From contig JAJECT010000042.1 in assembly GCA_022821845.1 (NCBI GenBank), positions 1-64,000 of the forward strand: a DNA stretch of 64,000 nucleotides, given 5' to 3'. Shown piece by piece: positions 42,635 through 51,822 of this stretch. How positions within the stretch are numbered: the first letter of the stretch is position 1; every line of letters begins with the position of its first letter. The position numbers were made by a program, and so were the translations under genes. The DNA comes from Rhodothermales bacterium (GTDB taxonomy: Bacteria > Bacteroidota > Rhodothermia > Rhodothermales > VXPQ01). A model generated the notes under the pieces. It was not told the DNA's origin. It worked only from the letters and a program-made list of their open reading frames with translations, and did no database searches.

Positions 42635-45472
42635 ATGACTACACCTGAGGGACTCAGCGATCTCGTCAAGCGATTTAAGCGCAACGTGGATTCATACACT
42701 TCTGGAAAATACAACGAAACGCAGCTTCGCCGCGAATTCGTTGACCCACTGTTTGAATTGTTAGGATGGGACGTGAGTAATTCAGAGGGTTATTCAGAGG
42801 CATACAAAGATGTAATACATGAAGATGCTATCAAGATTGGTGGTGGAACTAAAGCTCCAGATTATGCTTTTCGGGTTGGGGGGGAGCGCAAATTTTTTGT
42901 TGAGACAAAGGCACCGCACAAGAACCTAAAAAATGATCCCAATTCAGCGTTTCAGCTCCGACGTTATGCATGGTCTGCCAAACTTCCTCTCTCCATTTTG
43001 ACAGATTTCGAAGAATTTTCTGTTTATGATACGCGTTTCCGGCCGTTAAAATCCGACAAAGCTGCAACGGCCCGAATTTTGTATCTGCGTTTCACTGACT
43101 ACACCAATCGCTGGAGCGAAATCGCAAACATTTTCTCCCGCGATGCGGTACATGCCGGTGCTTTTGATGCATACGCTGAGTCCAAGAAGGCGAAACGGGG
43201 CACTGCCGAGGTTGACGAATCTTTTCTCCAAGAAATCGAAAGCTGGCGTGAATCTTTAGCAAAGAACCTTGCGCTTAGAAATCCCGACATAGGCTTACGA
43301 CTTCTCAATACAGCTGTCCAGAAGACTATTGACCGTATCGTATTCCTTCGTATCTGCGAAGATCGAGGAATAGAGCCTTATGCTCAACTAATGGCTCTTG
43401 TGAACGGTGGTAAAGTGTATGAGCGGCTTGTTCAAGTATTTATTCACGCTGATCTACGCTATAACTCTGGCTTATTTCATTTTCGAGAAGAATCGGGGCG
43501 TAGTGAAACACCTGACACCCAGACACTCAATATCACTATCGACGACGGAATTCTAAAGCGCATCATATCACATCTATATTATCCCGATAGCCCTTACGAA
43601 TTCTCTGTGTTTTCTGCAGATATACTTGGGCAGGTGTACGAGCAATTTTTAGGAAAAGTGATTCGATTGACTCGAGGTCATCGAGCTAAGGTGGAAGAGA
43701 AGCCTGAGGTTAGAAAATCCGGCGGTGTCTATTACACACCCACCAATGTTGTGGACTACCTGGTTCGTAAAACCGTTGGGACTCTGCTTGAAGAGGCTGG
43801 CACACCCAAGAAAGCAGCGTCTTTGAGGATTCTAGACCCAGCATGTGGTTCGGGATCTTTTTTGATTAACGTCTACCAGGCTCTCCTGAACTGGCACCTT
43901 GAGTGGTACCACAAAGATGGCATTGAGAAGCATTCGAAGGGTCGCAACCCCAAAGTATACCAAGGGCCACGGAGCGAGTGGCGGCTGACCACAGCGGAGC
44001 GCAAGCGAATCCTCAAAAACGGTGTCTACGGTGTCGACATAGACCCGCAGGCAGTGGAAGTCACCAAGTTGTCGCTCCTGCTCAAGGTCCTAGAGGGAGA
44101 ATCTGCGGATAGACTTGCGAGCCAATTGAAGTTGTTTCGCGAGAGAGCGTTACCCGACTTGGGGAGCAACATCAAGTGTGGCAATTCATTGGTTGGTACT
44201 GATTATTACGCTGAGAGGCAGGCAATCCTCTTCAACGAAGATGAACTTTATAGTATCAATGCATTTGACTGGGAAGTGGAGTTCCAGCAGGTTTTCAGTG
44301 ATGGTGGATTCAGTGCGGTGATAGGAAACCCTCCGTATCTGTCATTCTCAGGAAGACAAGCGGTCCCCTTGGACGATGATCTGCGTGAATACTATGCACG
44401 ACGGTACCCGATATCCGGTTGGCAAACCAGCCACGGATTCTTTATCGTCAGGGCTCATTCTCTAACCAACCGAATGGTCGGCTTTATTGTCCCGGATCAA
44501 GTCGGGCATCTCAAGGGATATGGATCGATTCGAGATGCCGTTACGAATGCCTCATCACTCGTAGCGGTACGCTACTGGGGAGAGGGAGTGTTTCCTGGAG
44601 TGGTGACTCCGGCCTTGACCTTTGTCACTGACAAGTCCTACAGTGATGCGGTCAGAATAAAGACCTCCGACGGTCTGAATACCGAGTGCAAAATAAGTTC
44701 TGGCAACGCGTGGATTCCACCCTCGCCACATACGGACCTCATTGAGAAACTGTGTGCCCAGGCTACACCTCTTTCCGGCTGCTTCGCGGATCCAGGAGTA
44801 CACACCGGAAATTGCTCCAAGAAGCTGATCCTATCGCTTGATGAAGCACAGCCTGATTCGGTGCCAGTACTCGAGGGAAAGCAGGTCGCGAGGTATATCT
44901 GTCGTCCTCCAACCAAGACCCTCAGACTCGAGTATGGGGCTTCAAACGGTGAATATTTCACGATCAGGCCTGTTGATCGCTATCGCAATGCAACGTTCGT
45001 GATCAGGCAGACGGCTAGTTACCCGATTGTTGGGCCGCGGCAATATGCTGAATATTTCCGAAACTCGCTACTGGCGCTGTATCCACCGGACGATGATCGT
45101 GACGTGCGGTTCGTGGTCGCCATCCTCAACTCCCGTTTAATGAGGTACGTGTATAGCGTCTTGGTAAAAGAGTCTGCTCAGAAGGCCTTTCCTCAAGTCA
45201 AGGTAGGCTCCCTTCGGGCTCTGCCGATTCGAGCCGTCGATCTAAATTCCGAGTGGGATAAGAAGGTTCATGATCTTCTCGTAACTCGAGTTGATCGGTT
45301 AATCGAGCTTCACGCATGCGTTGAATCGGCAGAGACAGATCATGAACGACAGGTGTTGAAACGCCGGATCCAAGGCATAGACCGAGAGGTGGATCAATTG
45401 GTCGAAAAAATGTATGGCCTATCTGCAACTGAAGTAGATCAGATCAGGTGTCATCTTACCGAAACAGGATAG
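42635..45472 (+). CDS. Type IIG-like restriction-modification protein (Eco57I-type N6-adenine methylase with N-terminal nuclease)
   Basis: 945 aa. An N-terminal HSDR-N-like PD-(D/E)xK nuclease (APDYAF Asp76, FFVETKAP Glu90/Lys92), a helical linker, an Eco57I-type methylase with GVYYTPTNVVDYLV, motif I DPACGSGSFLI (~400) and motif IV NPPYLSF (~564), then target recognition and a coiled C-terminal end (RRIQGIDREVDQLVEKMYGL). It would both methylate and cut at one site. Base composition is clearly less GC-rich than the flanking host genes, a sign of transfer. The HNH gene follows after four bases. Confidence 0.9.
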   Translation: MTTPEGLSDLVKRFKRNVDSYTSGKYNETQLRREFVDPLFELLGWDVSNSEGYSEAYKDVIHEDAIKIGGGTKAPDYAFRVGGERKFFVETKAPHKNLKNDPNSAFQLRRYAWSAKLPLSILTDFEEFSVYDTRFRPLKSDKAATARILYLRFTDYTNRWSEIANIFSRDAVHAGAFDAYAESKKAKRGTAEVDESFLQEIESWRESLAKNLALRNPDIGLRLLNTAVQKTIDRIVFLRICEDRGIEPYAQLMALVNGGKVYERLVQVFIHADLRYNSGLFHFREESGRSETPDTQTLNITIDDGILKRIISHLYYPDSPYEFSVFSADILGQVYEQFLGKVIRLTRGHRAKVEEKPEVRKSGGVYYTPTNVVDYLVRKTVGTLLEEAGTPKKAASLRILDPACGSGSFLINVYQALLNWHLEWYHKDGIEKHSKGRNPKVYQGPRSEWRLTTAERKRILKNGVYGVDIDPQAVEVTKLSLLLKVLEGESADRLASQLKLFRERALPDLGSNIKCGNSLVGTDYYAERQAILFNEDELYSINAFDWEVEFQQVFSDGGFSAVIGNPPYLSFSGRQAVPLDDDLREYYARRYPISGWQTSHGFFIVRAHSLTNRMVGFIVPDQVGHLKGYGSIRDAVTNASSLVAVRYWGEGVFPGVVTPALTFVTDKSYSDAVRIKTSDGLNTECKISSGNAWIPPSPHTDLIEKLCAQATPLSGCFADPGVHTGNCSKKLILSLDEAQPDSVPVLEGKQVARYICRPPTKTLRLEYGASNGEYFTIRPVDRYRNATFVIRQTASYPIVGPRQYAEYFRNSLLALYPPDDDRDVRFVVAILNSRLMRYVYSVLVKESAQKAFPQVKVGSLRALPIRAVDLNSEWDKKVHDLLVTRVDRLIELHACVESAETDHERQVLKRRIQGIDREVDQLVEKMYGLSATEVDQIRCHLTETG

Positions 45473-45476
45473 AGTC

Positions 45477-46223
45477 ATGAGTGTAGAAGCATGCTGGCTT
45501 ACCCATCAGACAGGAACGATCATTCGGTTTCGTCCGTCGCAGCGTCCAAGGTTACCTAATCATGATGTGGATTTGACCGTCGAGTTGTTCGATGGCCAGG
45601 TGATTCCCGGTCGATTCCACTTGCATTCATCGAATCCATACGTAGCCGGCCCGCGCATTGTCCAGTTCATCCGCTCACATGTACGTCCTCAATCTCGGGA
45701 ACAGGCATTAATCAGTGTCGTCGGACGGCACTGGCGCCTCTTTAAGGCTCAGCCGGTGAGCAAGGAGGTGGCGCGATACGGTGTTAGCCGCCAACGCGCG
45801 GCCCTTGGACAATTGAGGGGCAAGGACATAGATCGAATCCTCAAGAAGATTGACAGGCTCAGCGATCAATCAAGCAGAAGAAAAGAATACCAACGATTGA
45901 CTCGTCCTCCCGGCCTAAGACAGATAATAATTGAATTGATGGGGGCGAAGTGCCAAGTTGAGGATTGTGATGCTGCTCAGTCTACGGCAAGTGAATGGGG
46001 TGATGCTTCCGCTGCACTTTCCGTCCTTGAGGTTCATCACATTGAAGCCGTCGCCAAAGTAGAGGATCACAGTCCGAGGAATCTTTGCGTACTCTGTGCG
46101 AATCATCATCGACTGATCCATGGTTTCGGGCCTTGGGCCATATGCCACAGAGACGATGATGTCATCTTGACTCGAGAAGGACGACATCTCTATATTGTAA
46201 GAGACCTGTCGGTTTTATCATGA
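45477..46223 (+). CDS. HNH endonuclease
   Basis: 248 aa. The C-terminal third is an HNH nuclease with zinc Cys: GAKCQVEDCD, LEVHHIEAVAKVEDHSPRNLCVLCANHHRLIHG (catalytic His-His and the closing Asn-His-His). The N-terminal part (RPRLPNHDVDLTVELFDGQVIPGRF) is beta-rich and may recognise DNA. It starts four bases after the Type IIG gene and shares its lower GC content, so the two probably form one restriction unit. The HNH may cut where the PD-ExK domain does not, or act as a backup nuclease. Confidence 0.88.
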   Translation: MSVEACWLTHQTGTIIRFRPSQRPRLPNHDVDLTVELFDGQVIPGRFHLHSSNPYVAGPRIVQFIRSHVRPQSREQALISVVGRHWRLFKAQPVSKEVARYGVSRQRAALGQLRGKDIDRILKKIDRLSDQSSRRKEYQRLTRPPGLRQIIIELMGAKCQVEDCDAAQSTASEWGDASAALSVLEVHHIEAVAKVEDHSPRNLCVLCANHHRLIHGFGPWAICHRDDDVILTREGRHLYIVRDLSVLS

Positions 46224-46259
46224 AAAACCATAAGGTGATCAAAAAATTATCATGCTGAT

Positions 46260-47345
46260 ATGTTGCTCGCTGAGTTGAAAGCCCTGAACGCCCTTCCCGG
46301 CTGGGAGGAGGCGGATCGTTTTCTCGATCCGGAGGACGCTGCGGAGCGGATACGGCGCGCGGCGGCGGCGCGTCCGGGCCTGATGCGCTGTGTTCGGCTT
46401 GGCGAGAGCGAAGAAGGCCGCCCCATCGACGGCGTCTCGCTGGGGCGGGGGGACCGGCATGTCAGCCTGGTGGCGGGGAATCACCCCGACGAACCGGTAG
46501 GACCGGATTTTCTGCGGCGCTTCGTCATAGCGATTTCCGAGCGCCCGGATGCGCACGGGCCGCTTCTCGGTGCCTTCCGGTTTTTTATCGTCCCGCATAC
46601 GAACCCCGACGGCGAAAACCGAAACCGCGCCTGGCGAACGGCCTGGAACGAATCGGGGGACGGAACGGAGGCCATGGCGACGGCCTATTTGCGCCATGCG
46701 ATGCGGGAGCCGCCCGGACGCGACATGGAGTTCGGTTTCCCGGATATGCGCCCGGAGAACCGCGCGGTGGCCGCATGGCTTCGCAAAGAGGGCCCCTTCG
46801 CGTTGCACGGGAGTTTGCACGGCATGGGGATCAGCGGGGGCGCGCTGCTGCTCATCGAAAAGCATTGGGGGTATCGCGCCGCCCGCTTGCAGGCGCGGTT
46901 TCTCGAGGCCGCGCAAGCCGAGGGCCTGCCGCTGTACGACCGCAATCGACAGGGCGAGAAAGGCTTTTTCTACCTTGCGCCCGGCTTCTGGACCACGCCG
47001 GAAGCCCCCGCCATGCGCGCGTTTTTCGAGGCCCGCGGCGACAGGGAGACCGCCGCGCTGTTTCGGAGTAGTTCCATGGAATACGCGCGCAGCCTGGGCG
47101 GCGATCCTTTGTGCTACGTGACGGAATTGCCGCTGTTTTTGGCCAAGGGCCTGTCCCCGGCGAGCGGATCGCAGCAAATCATTGCGCAACTTCGCCTGCG
47201 GCTTGCGCAAAACGACGGGGCGGACGATGGGGACATTCGCCGGGATATCGACCGGCTGGGGCTGCGCCCGCTTCCCCTTGCGTCCGCGCTTCGAATGCAC
47301 CTGCGTACGCTGTCGGCGGCGCTGGAACAGCTGTCGGCGGAATAG
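46260..47345 (+). CDS. M14 family zinc carboxypeptidase-like protein
   Basis: 361 aa. Zinc ligands His75/Glu78 in VAGNHPDEPVG, Asn/Arg substrate pocket NPDGENRNRAWR, and a later His in LHGSLHGMGISG; GC-rich host composition. Related to M14/succinylglutamate-desuccinylase-type peptidases, probably cytoplasmic as no signal peptide is seen. No catalytic Glu assignment is certain. Sits after the HNH gene with a 36-base gap; composition suggests it is a native gene rather than part of the RM unit. Confidence 0.75.
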   Translation: MLLAELKALNALPGWEEADRFLDPEDAAERIRRAAAARPGLMRCVRLGESEEGRPIDGVSLGRGDRHVSLVAGNHPDEPVGPDFLRRFVIAISERPDAHGPLLGAFRFFIVPHTNPDGENRNRAWRTAWNESGDGTEAMATAYLRHAMREPPGRDMEFGFPDMRPENRAVAAWLRKEGPFALHGSLHGMGISGGALLLIEKHWGYRAARLQARFLEAAQAEGLPLYDRNRQGEKGFFYLAPGFWTTPEAPAMRAFFEARGDRETAALFRSSSMEYARSLGGDPLCYVTELPLFLAKGLSPASGSQQIIAQLRLRLAQNDGADDGDIRRDIDRLGLRPLPLASALRMHLRTLSAALEQLSAE

Positions 47346-47353
47346 GCGAATTG

Positions 47354-47450
47354 CTTTACATTTTTCTTAGATTCTTTACATTTTGTGAAATTTCTTTATT
47401 TTTCAAAAATTCTTTACATTATGCCGAAACGCTTTATATTTTACCAAAAG
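47354..47450 (+). repeat. Array of five degenerate ~20-base units (right array)
   Basis: Units start CTTTACATTTTTC (47354), CTTTACATTTTGTGAAA (47374), CTTTATTTTTC (47394), CTTTACATTATGCC (47412) and CTTTATATTTTACC (47432). Spacing 20, 20, 18, 20. Lies between the peptidase stop and dnaE, about 100 bases before the dnaE start. Same unit as the left array, inverted. Confidence 0.55.
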
Positions 47451-47545
47451 GAAATTTCGGAAACATCCCGCTTATTTATCCACATATCTTGACGAAAACG
47501 TTTTCGATGCGTTCCTTCGAATGGTCCATGCGTAACGCTTCTCCC

Positions 47546-50500
47546 ATGTGCGATTTCAATCATCTCCATTGCCACACGCGGTTTTCCCTCCTGGACGGAG
47601 CCGCCAACATCAAAATCCTCGCGCAAAAAGCGAAGGAGATGGGCATGGCGGGCGTGGCCATTACGGATCACGGCAATCTCTACGGGGTCCCGGAATTCTA
47701 TACCGAACTGAAGAAAGTCGGCGTAAAGCCCGTCATTGGATGCGAATTCTACCTTACGCCCTCCGGCATGCAGGACCGGAGAGACAAAACGCGCTACCAT
47801 CAGTTGTTGCTGGCGAAGAACAAGCAAGGCTACCAGAACCTGATCAAACTCTCGTCCCTCTCCTTTACGCAAGGCCATTACTACAAGCCGCGCATCGACA
47901 AGGAAACGCTGCGCGCGCACAGCGAAGGACTCGTCGCCACGACCTGCTGCATACAGGGAGAAGTCCCGCGCGCCATCCTCGCGCGCGGCGAAGAAAAAGC
48001 CCGCGCCGTTTTCGAGGAATGGCTCGACATCTTCGGAGAAGATTATTACATCGAAATACAGGACCACGGCCTCGAAAAGCAAAAGCGCTGCAACGCCGTC
48101 CTGATGCGATGGGCGAAGGAATACAACGTGTCCGCCATCGCCACGAACGACGTGCACTACATCGGGCAGGGCGACGCCGAAGCGCAGGACGTGCTCCTGT
48201 GCCTGCAGACCAGAAAGGATTTTAGCGATCCGGACCGGATGCGTTTCGATAACGATCAGTTCTTCTTCAAGTCCGCCTCGGAAATGCAGGCGGCGCTGAA
48301 GGACCTCGACCCGATCGCGCGAGACGCCGCGCTCAATACCACGCGCGAGATCGTGGACAAATGCACGGTGGAGCTGCCGAAAATCGACATGCTCATGCCG
48401 TACTATCCCATTCCCGCGGAATTCGACGGGAATGCGGACGCATGCCTCCGCAGCATGGTCCTGGCGCGGGCCAGGGAGCGATACGGCGAAATCAGTCAGG
48501 GCGTCGCCGAGCGGCTCGACCACGAACTGGGGATTATCCGCGACATGGGGTTCGCAAGTTATTTCCTGATCGTGCAGGATATCACGACCGCCGCCCGCCA
48601 ACTCGGGGTGCACGTAGGGCCGGGACGCGGATCGGCGGCGGGCAGCGCCGTGGCCTATTGCCTGGGCATCACCAATATCGATCCGTTCCGGTACGATCTC
48701 ATTTTCGAGCGTTTTCTGAATCCGGAACGGGTATCCATGCCGGATATCGACATTGATTTCGACGACCGGGGGCGGTCCCGGGTCCTGGATTATATCGTGG
48801 AAAAATACGGGCGGGAAAATGTGTGCCAGATCGTTACGTTCGGCACCATGGGGGCGCGCTCGGTCATTCGGGACGTGGCGCGCGTCCTCGAAATCCCCCT
48901 GAACGAGGCGGACCGGATCGCCAAAATGATCCCGGAGCAGGTGGGCATGACGCTCGAAAAGGCCTGCAAGGAGGCCCCTGATTTCGCTGCGCTCAAGCGG
49001 CACGAGGACGAGAAAATCCGCAACCTGATGCATTACGCGGAGGTGCTGGAAGGGTCGCCCCGGCATACGGGCGTTCATGCCGCAGGCGTCATTATCGCTC
49101 CGGGAGACGTCAGCAAATACGTGCCCGTGGCGGTATCCCGCAATAGCCAGAAGGAAGAAATCGTCACGACGCAGTACGACGGCAGCCGGGTAGAAGATTT
49201 CGGGCTCCTGAAAATGGATATTCTGGGCCTCAAAACGCTCACCATCCTGAACGACGCCCTGCAAATCATCGAAGAAGAATACGGCGAAAAAATCAGCCTG
49301 GAAGACATTCCCTTCGAGGACGCCAGGACGTTCGAGCTCTTCCAGCGAGGCGATACGGTCGCCGTCTTCCAGTTCGAGTCCTCCGGGATGCGGGAATGGT
49401 TGCGAAGCCTGAAACCGACCCGCCTCGAGGACCTCATCGCCATGAATGCGCTGTACCGGCCCGGCCCGATGGACCTGATTCCGAGATTCGTCGCGCGCAA
49501 ACATGGGCAGGAGGCGGTCGACTATCCGCATCCGACGCTCGAACCCGTCCTGAAGCCCACCTACGGCTTGCCCGTATATCAGGAACAGGTAATGCAGATG
49601 GCGCAAATCATGGGCGGGTATTCGCTGGGCGGCGCGGACCTGCTCCGCCGCGCCATGGGCAAAAAGAAACAGGAGGAAATGGACAAGCAGCGCGGCATTT
49701 TCGTGCAGGGCGCGCTGGCGCGGGACGTGCCGGAAAAAACGGCCCACGAAGTATTCGATATGATGGCGAAGTTCGCGGGCTACGGATTCAACAAAAGCCA
49801 TAGCGCAGCCTATTCCGTAGTGGCCTACCAGACCGCCTGGATCAAGGCGCATTATCCCGATGCGTTCATGGCCGCCGTGCTGACCAGCGAGCAAAACGAC
49901 ACGCAGAAGCTGTCGAACATGTTGCAGGAAGCGAGGCACATGGGCCTGGATATCCTGCCCCCCTCCATCCACCGAAGCCGCAAGCACTTCACGGTATCCG
50001 ACGGCCACATTTGCTTCGGCCTTGCCGCAATCAAGGGCGTGGGATCCGCCGCCGTAGACCATATCGTGGCCCTGCGCGAAGAACACGGCCCCTTCGGAAA
50101 TTTCTTCGAGATGGCGCGGGAACTGGACCCGCACGTCGTGAACAAAAAAGCGCTGGAGAGCCTCGTGCGGGCAGGCGCCCTCGACGAACTGGAAGGACAT
50201 CGGGGACAACTTTTCGAAGCGGTCGAACTGGCGGTCCGGTATGCGAAACAGGTGCACGAAGACCGCGCAGCAGGACAAAGCAACCTGTTCGGAACGTCCG
50301 GCGAAAACGCCGTCCCCGCGCCGCCGCTGCCCGCCGCCGAACGATGGAAAAAGACCCGAATACTCAAGGAAGAGCGGGACCTGCTCGGGTTTTACGTATC
50401 CGGCCATCCGCTTGAGACCTATGCCCCGGAAGTGCGGGCCTTCGCCACGGCGAACCTGGGGGAATTGAACGAGGAGGACCTGATCCCGAACGGATACGAA

Positions 50501-51028
50501 CGCAACGGCCATCGCCGGCAGCACGCCCGGCGGCACACCTTCTTCGGCGTCGTCGGCAGCGTGCAGCGACGCACAAGCAAGGCGGGCAAGCCGATGGGCT
50601 TCGCCACGATCGAGGATTTTACCGGCCAGGGCGAAGTCACATGCTTTCCCGACGTGTACGACAAGGCGCAGAATTACCTGAACGCAGACGAGGTAATCAT
50701 GGTGACGGGCGAGCCGGAACTGCGCGGCGGCTCGGTGAAGATCATTGCCCGCGAAGTCCTGCCCATGTGGAAAGTGCGCGCCGCGATCAATTCCATCGTG
50801 CTGCGCGTCGACAGCGACCGCGTTCGGGAGGAAACCGTCGCCGCCTTGCAGGAACTATGCGAAGCGAACCAGGGGAAATGCAATTTGTTTTTCGCCCTGC
50901 AGGCCGACGACCTGCCCCGCAGAACGCTCCGCGTACGAAGCCGCTCGCACAAAGTCGATCCTACCCCCGACCTGATGCAGGGCGTCGCGCGGCTTATCGG
51001 CAGCGCCAACGTAGCGGTGGAAAAATAA
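47546..51028 (+). CDS. dnaE: DNA polymerase III subunit alpha
   Basis: Replicative polymerase, 1160 aa from the ATG at 47546 (MCDFNHLHCHTRFSLLDG), the same length as E. coli DnaE; ATGs at 47507 and 47528 would add up to 13 residues. PHP domain at the start, polymerase active site MPDIDIDFDDRGR (~398), VAVFQFESSGMREWLRSLKP, ALYRPGPMDLIPRFVARK and FNKSHSAAYSVVAYQTAW, then HhH and OB-fold (SVQRRTSKAGKPMGFATIEDFTG). No clear ribosome site; the A/T-rich array upstream may carry its promoter. Confidence 0.97.
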   Translation: MCDFNHLHCHTRFSLLDGAANIKILAQKAKEMGMAGVAITDHGNLYGVPEFYTELKKVGVKPVIGCEFYLTPSGMQDRRDKTRYHQLLLAKNKQGYQNLIKLSSLSFTQGHYYKPRIDKETLRAHSEGLVATTCCIQGEVPRAILARGEEKARAVFEEWLDIFGEDYYIEIQDHGLEKQKRCNAVLMRWAKEYNVSAIATNDVHYIGQGDAEAQDVLLCLQTRKDFSDPDRMRFDNDQFFFKSASEMQAALKDLDPIARDAALNTTREIVDKCTVELPKIDMLMPYYPIPAEFDGNADACLRSMVLARARERYGEISQGVAERLDHELGIIRDMGFASYFLIVQDITTAARQLGVHVGPGRGSAAGSAVAYCLGITNIDPFRYDLIFERFLNPERVSMPDIDIDFDDRGRSRVLDYIVEKYGRENVCQIVTFGTMGARSVIRDVARVLEIPLNEADRIAKMIPEQVGMTLEKACKEAPDFAALKRHEDEKIRNLMHYAEVLEGSPRHTGVHAAGVIIAPGDVSKYVPVAVSRNSQKEEIVTTQYDGSRVEDFGLLKMDILGLKTLTILNDALQIIEEEYGEKISLEDIPFEDARTFELFQRGDTVAVFQFESSGMREWLRSLKPTRLEDLIAMNALYRPGPMDLIPRFVARKHGQEAVDYPHPTLEPVLKPTYGLPVYQEQVMQMAQIMGGYSLGGADLLRRAMGKKKQEEMDKQRGIFVQGALARDVPEKTAHEVFDMMAKFAGYGFNKSHSAAYSVVAYQTAWIKAHYPDAFMAAVLTSEQNDTQKLSNMLQEARHMGLDILPPSIHRSRKHFTVSDGHICFGLAAIKGVGSAAVDHIVALREEHGPFGNFFEMARELDPHVVNKKALESLVRAGALDELEGHRGQLFEAVELAVRYAKQVHEDRAAGQSNLFGTSGENAVPAPPLPAAERWKKTRILKEERDLLGFYVSGHPLETYAPEVRAFATANLGELNEEDLIPNGYERNGHRRQHARRHTFFGVVGSVQRRTSKAGKPMGFATIEDFTGQGEVTCFPDVYDKAQNYLNADEVIMVTGEPELRGGSVKIIAREVLPMWKVRAAINSIVLRVDSDRVREETVAALQELCEANQGKCNLFFALQADDLPRRTLRVRSRSHKVDPTPDLMQGVARLIGSANVAVEK

Positions 51029-51099
51029 CCGAAGCATTCCCGTATCCGCTGCGTAACACTACGGCCCCCAACGCTCCGCTTTCGCCCGCAGAGGACATC

Positions 51100-51822
51100 A
51101 TGATTCGCATCGGCATTACCACCTCGTTCGAGCAAGGCGAACAGCGGCTGTCGCGCGACTATGTGCGTGCCGTAGCGTCTGCTGGAGGGCTGCCCCTCGT
51201 CGCGCCCATGGGCGAGCGGCAGACGATCCTGGCCTTCGCCAACCTGCTGGACGGCCTGGTGGTCACCGGAGGCCCCGCCATTACGAAAAACCTGATTGGC
51301 GCGCTGCCCGACGATATCCGGGAACCCGACCCGGTGCGCAGCGACGCCGACGCCCTCTTGCTGCGCGCTTGCCTGGATCGGCGCCTCCCCGTCCTTGGCA
51401 TTTGTTACGGAATGCAACTGCTTAACGCCCTCTGCGGCGGCAGCATCTACGCCGACGTACAGCGCGATCAGGACGGATCGCTCGCGCACAGCGAGAAACG
51501 AGGGGCAAGCGACCATTCCGTCGAACTGGCGGCGGGCTCGCACTTGCGGCGCATCCTCGGCGCGGAACGCCTCATGGTCAATACCCGCCACATTCAGGCC
51601 GTCGCGCGCGTGGCGCCCTGTTTCCGCATAGCGGCCCGCGCTTCCGACCAGGTGATAGAAGCCTTCGAAAACGAAGACGCCACCCTCCTCGGCGTACAAT
51701 TTCATCCGGAAAAAATGGGAACGCGCATGCACCCACTCTTCAGACACCTGATCGAGCGGGCCAGCCAAACCCGGCGGGCACGGGCGCGACCCGAAACGCA
51801 CCATCCGATTCATGCCGCGTAG
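51100..51822 (+). CDS. Class I glutamine amidotransferase-fold hydrolase (gamma-glutamyl-GABA hydrolase family)
   Basis: 240 aa. AGAGGA stands five bases before the ATG. Catalytic Cys in GICYGMQLLNALCGG, His/Glu in GVQFHPEKMG, and the substrate loop GGPAITKNLIG, as in PuuD-type peptidase C26 enzymes. Likely hydrolyses a gamma-glutamyl amide. Its last ten bases overlap the start of the transglycosylase-like gene, so they are coupled. Confidence 0.88.
   Translation: MIRIGITTSFEQGEQRLSRDYVRAVASAGGLPLVAPMGERQTILAFANLLDGLVVTGGPAITKNLIGALPDDIREPDPVRSDADALLLRACLDRRLPVLGICYGMQLLNALCGGSIYADVQRDQDGSLAHSEKRGASDHSVELAAGSHLRRILGAERLMVNTRHIQAVARVAPCFRIAARASDQVIEAFENEDATLLGVQFHPEKMGTRMHPLFRHLIERASQTRRARARPETHHPIHAA

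Noticed and set aside
42635-46223. Reading the RM island as a BREX or DISARM system
   Set aside because: No PglZ, BrxC, DrmA-type helicase or other required partner is present; only one methylase-nuclease and one HNH gene.
42389-47450. CRISPR arrays at the two 20-base repeat clusters
   Set aside because: Units are degenerate, about 20 bases end to end with no separate spacers, and no cas gene is present.
47441-50536. 1031-residue open frame opposite dnaE
   Set aside because: Shadow of the polymerase gene; no family features.
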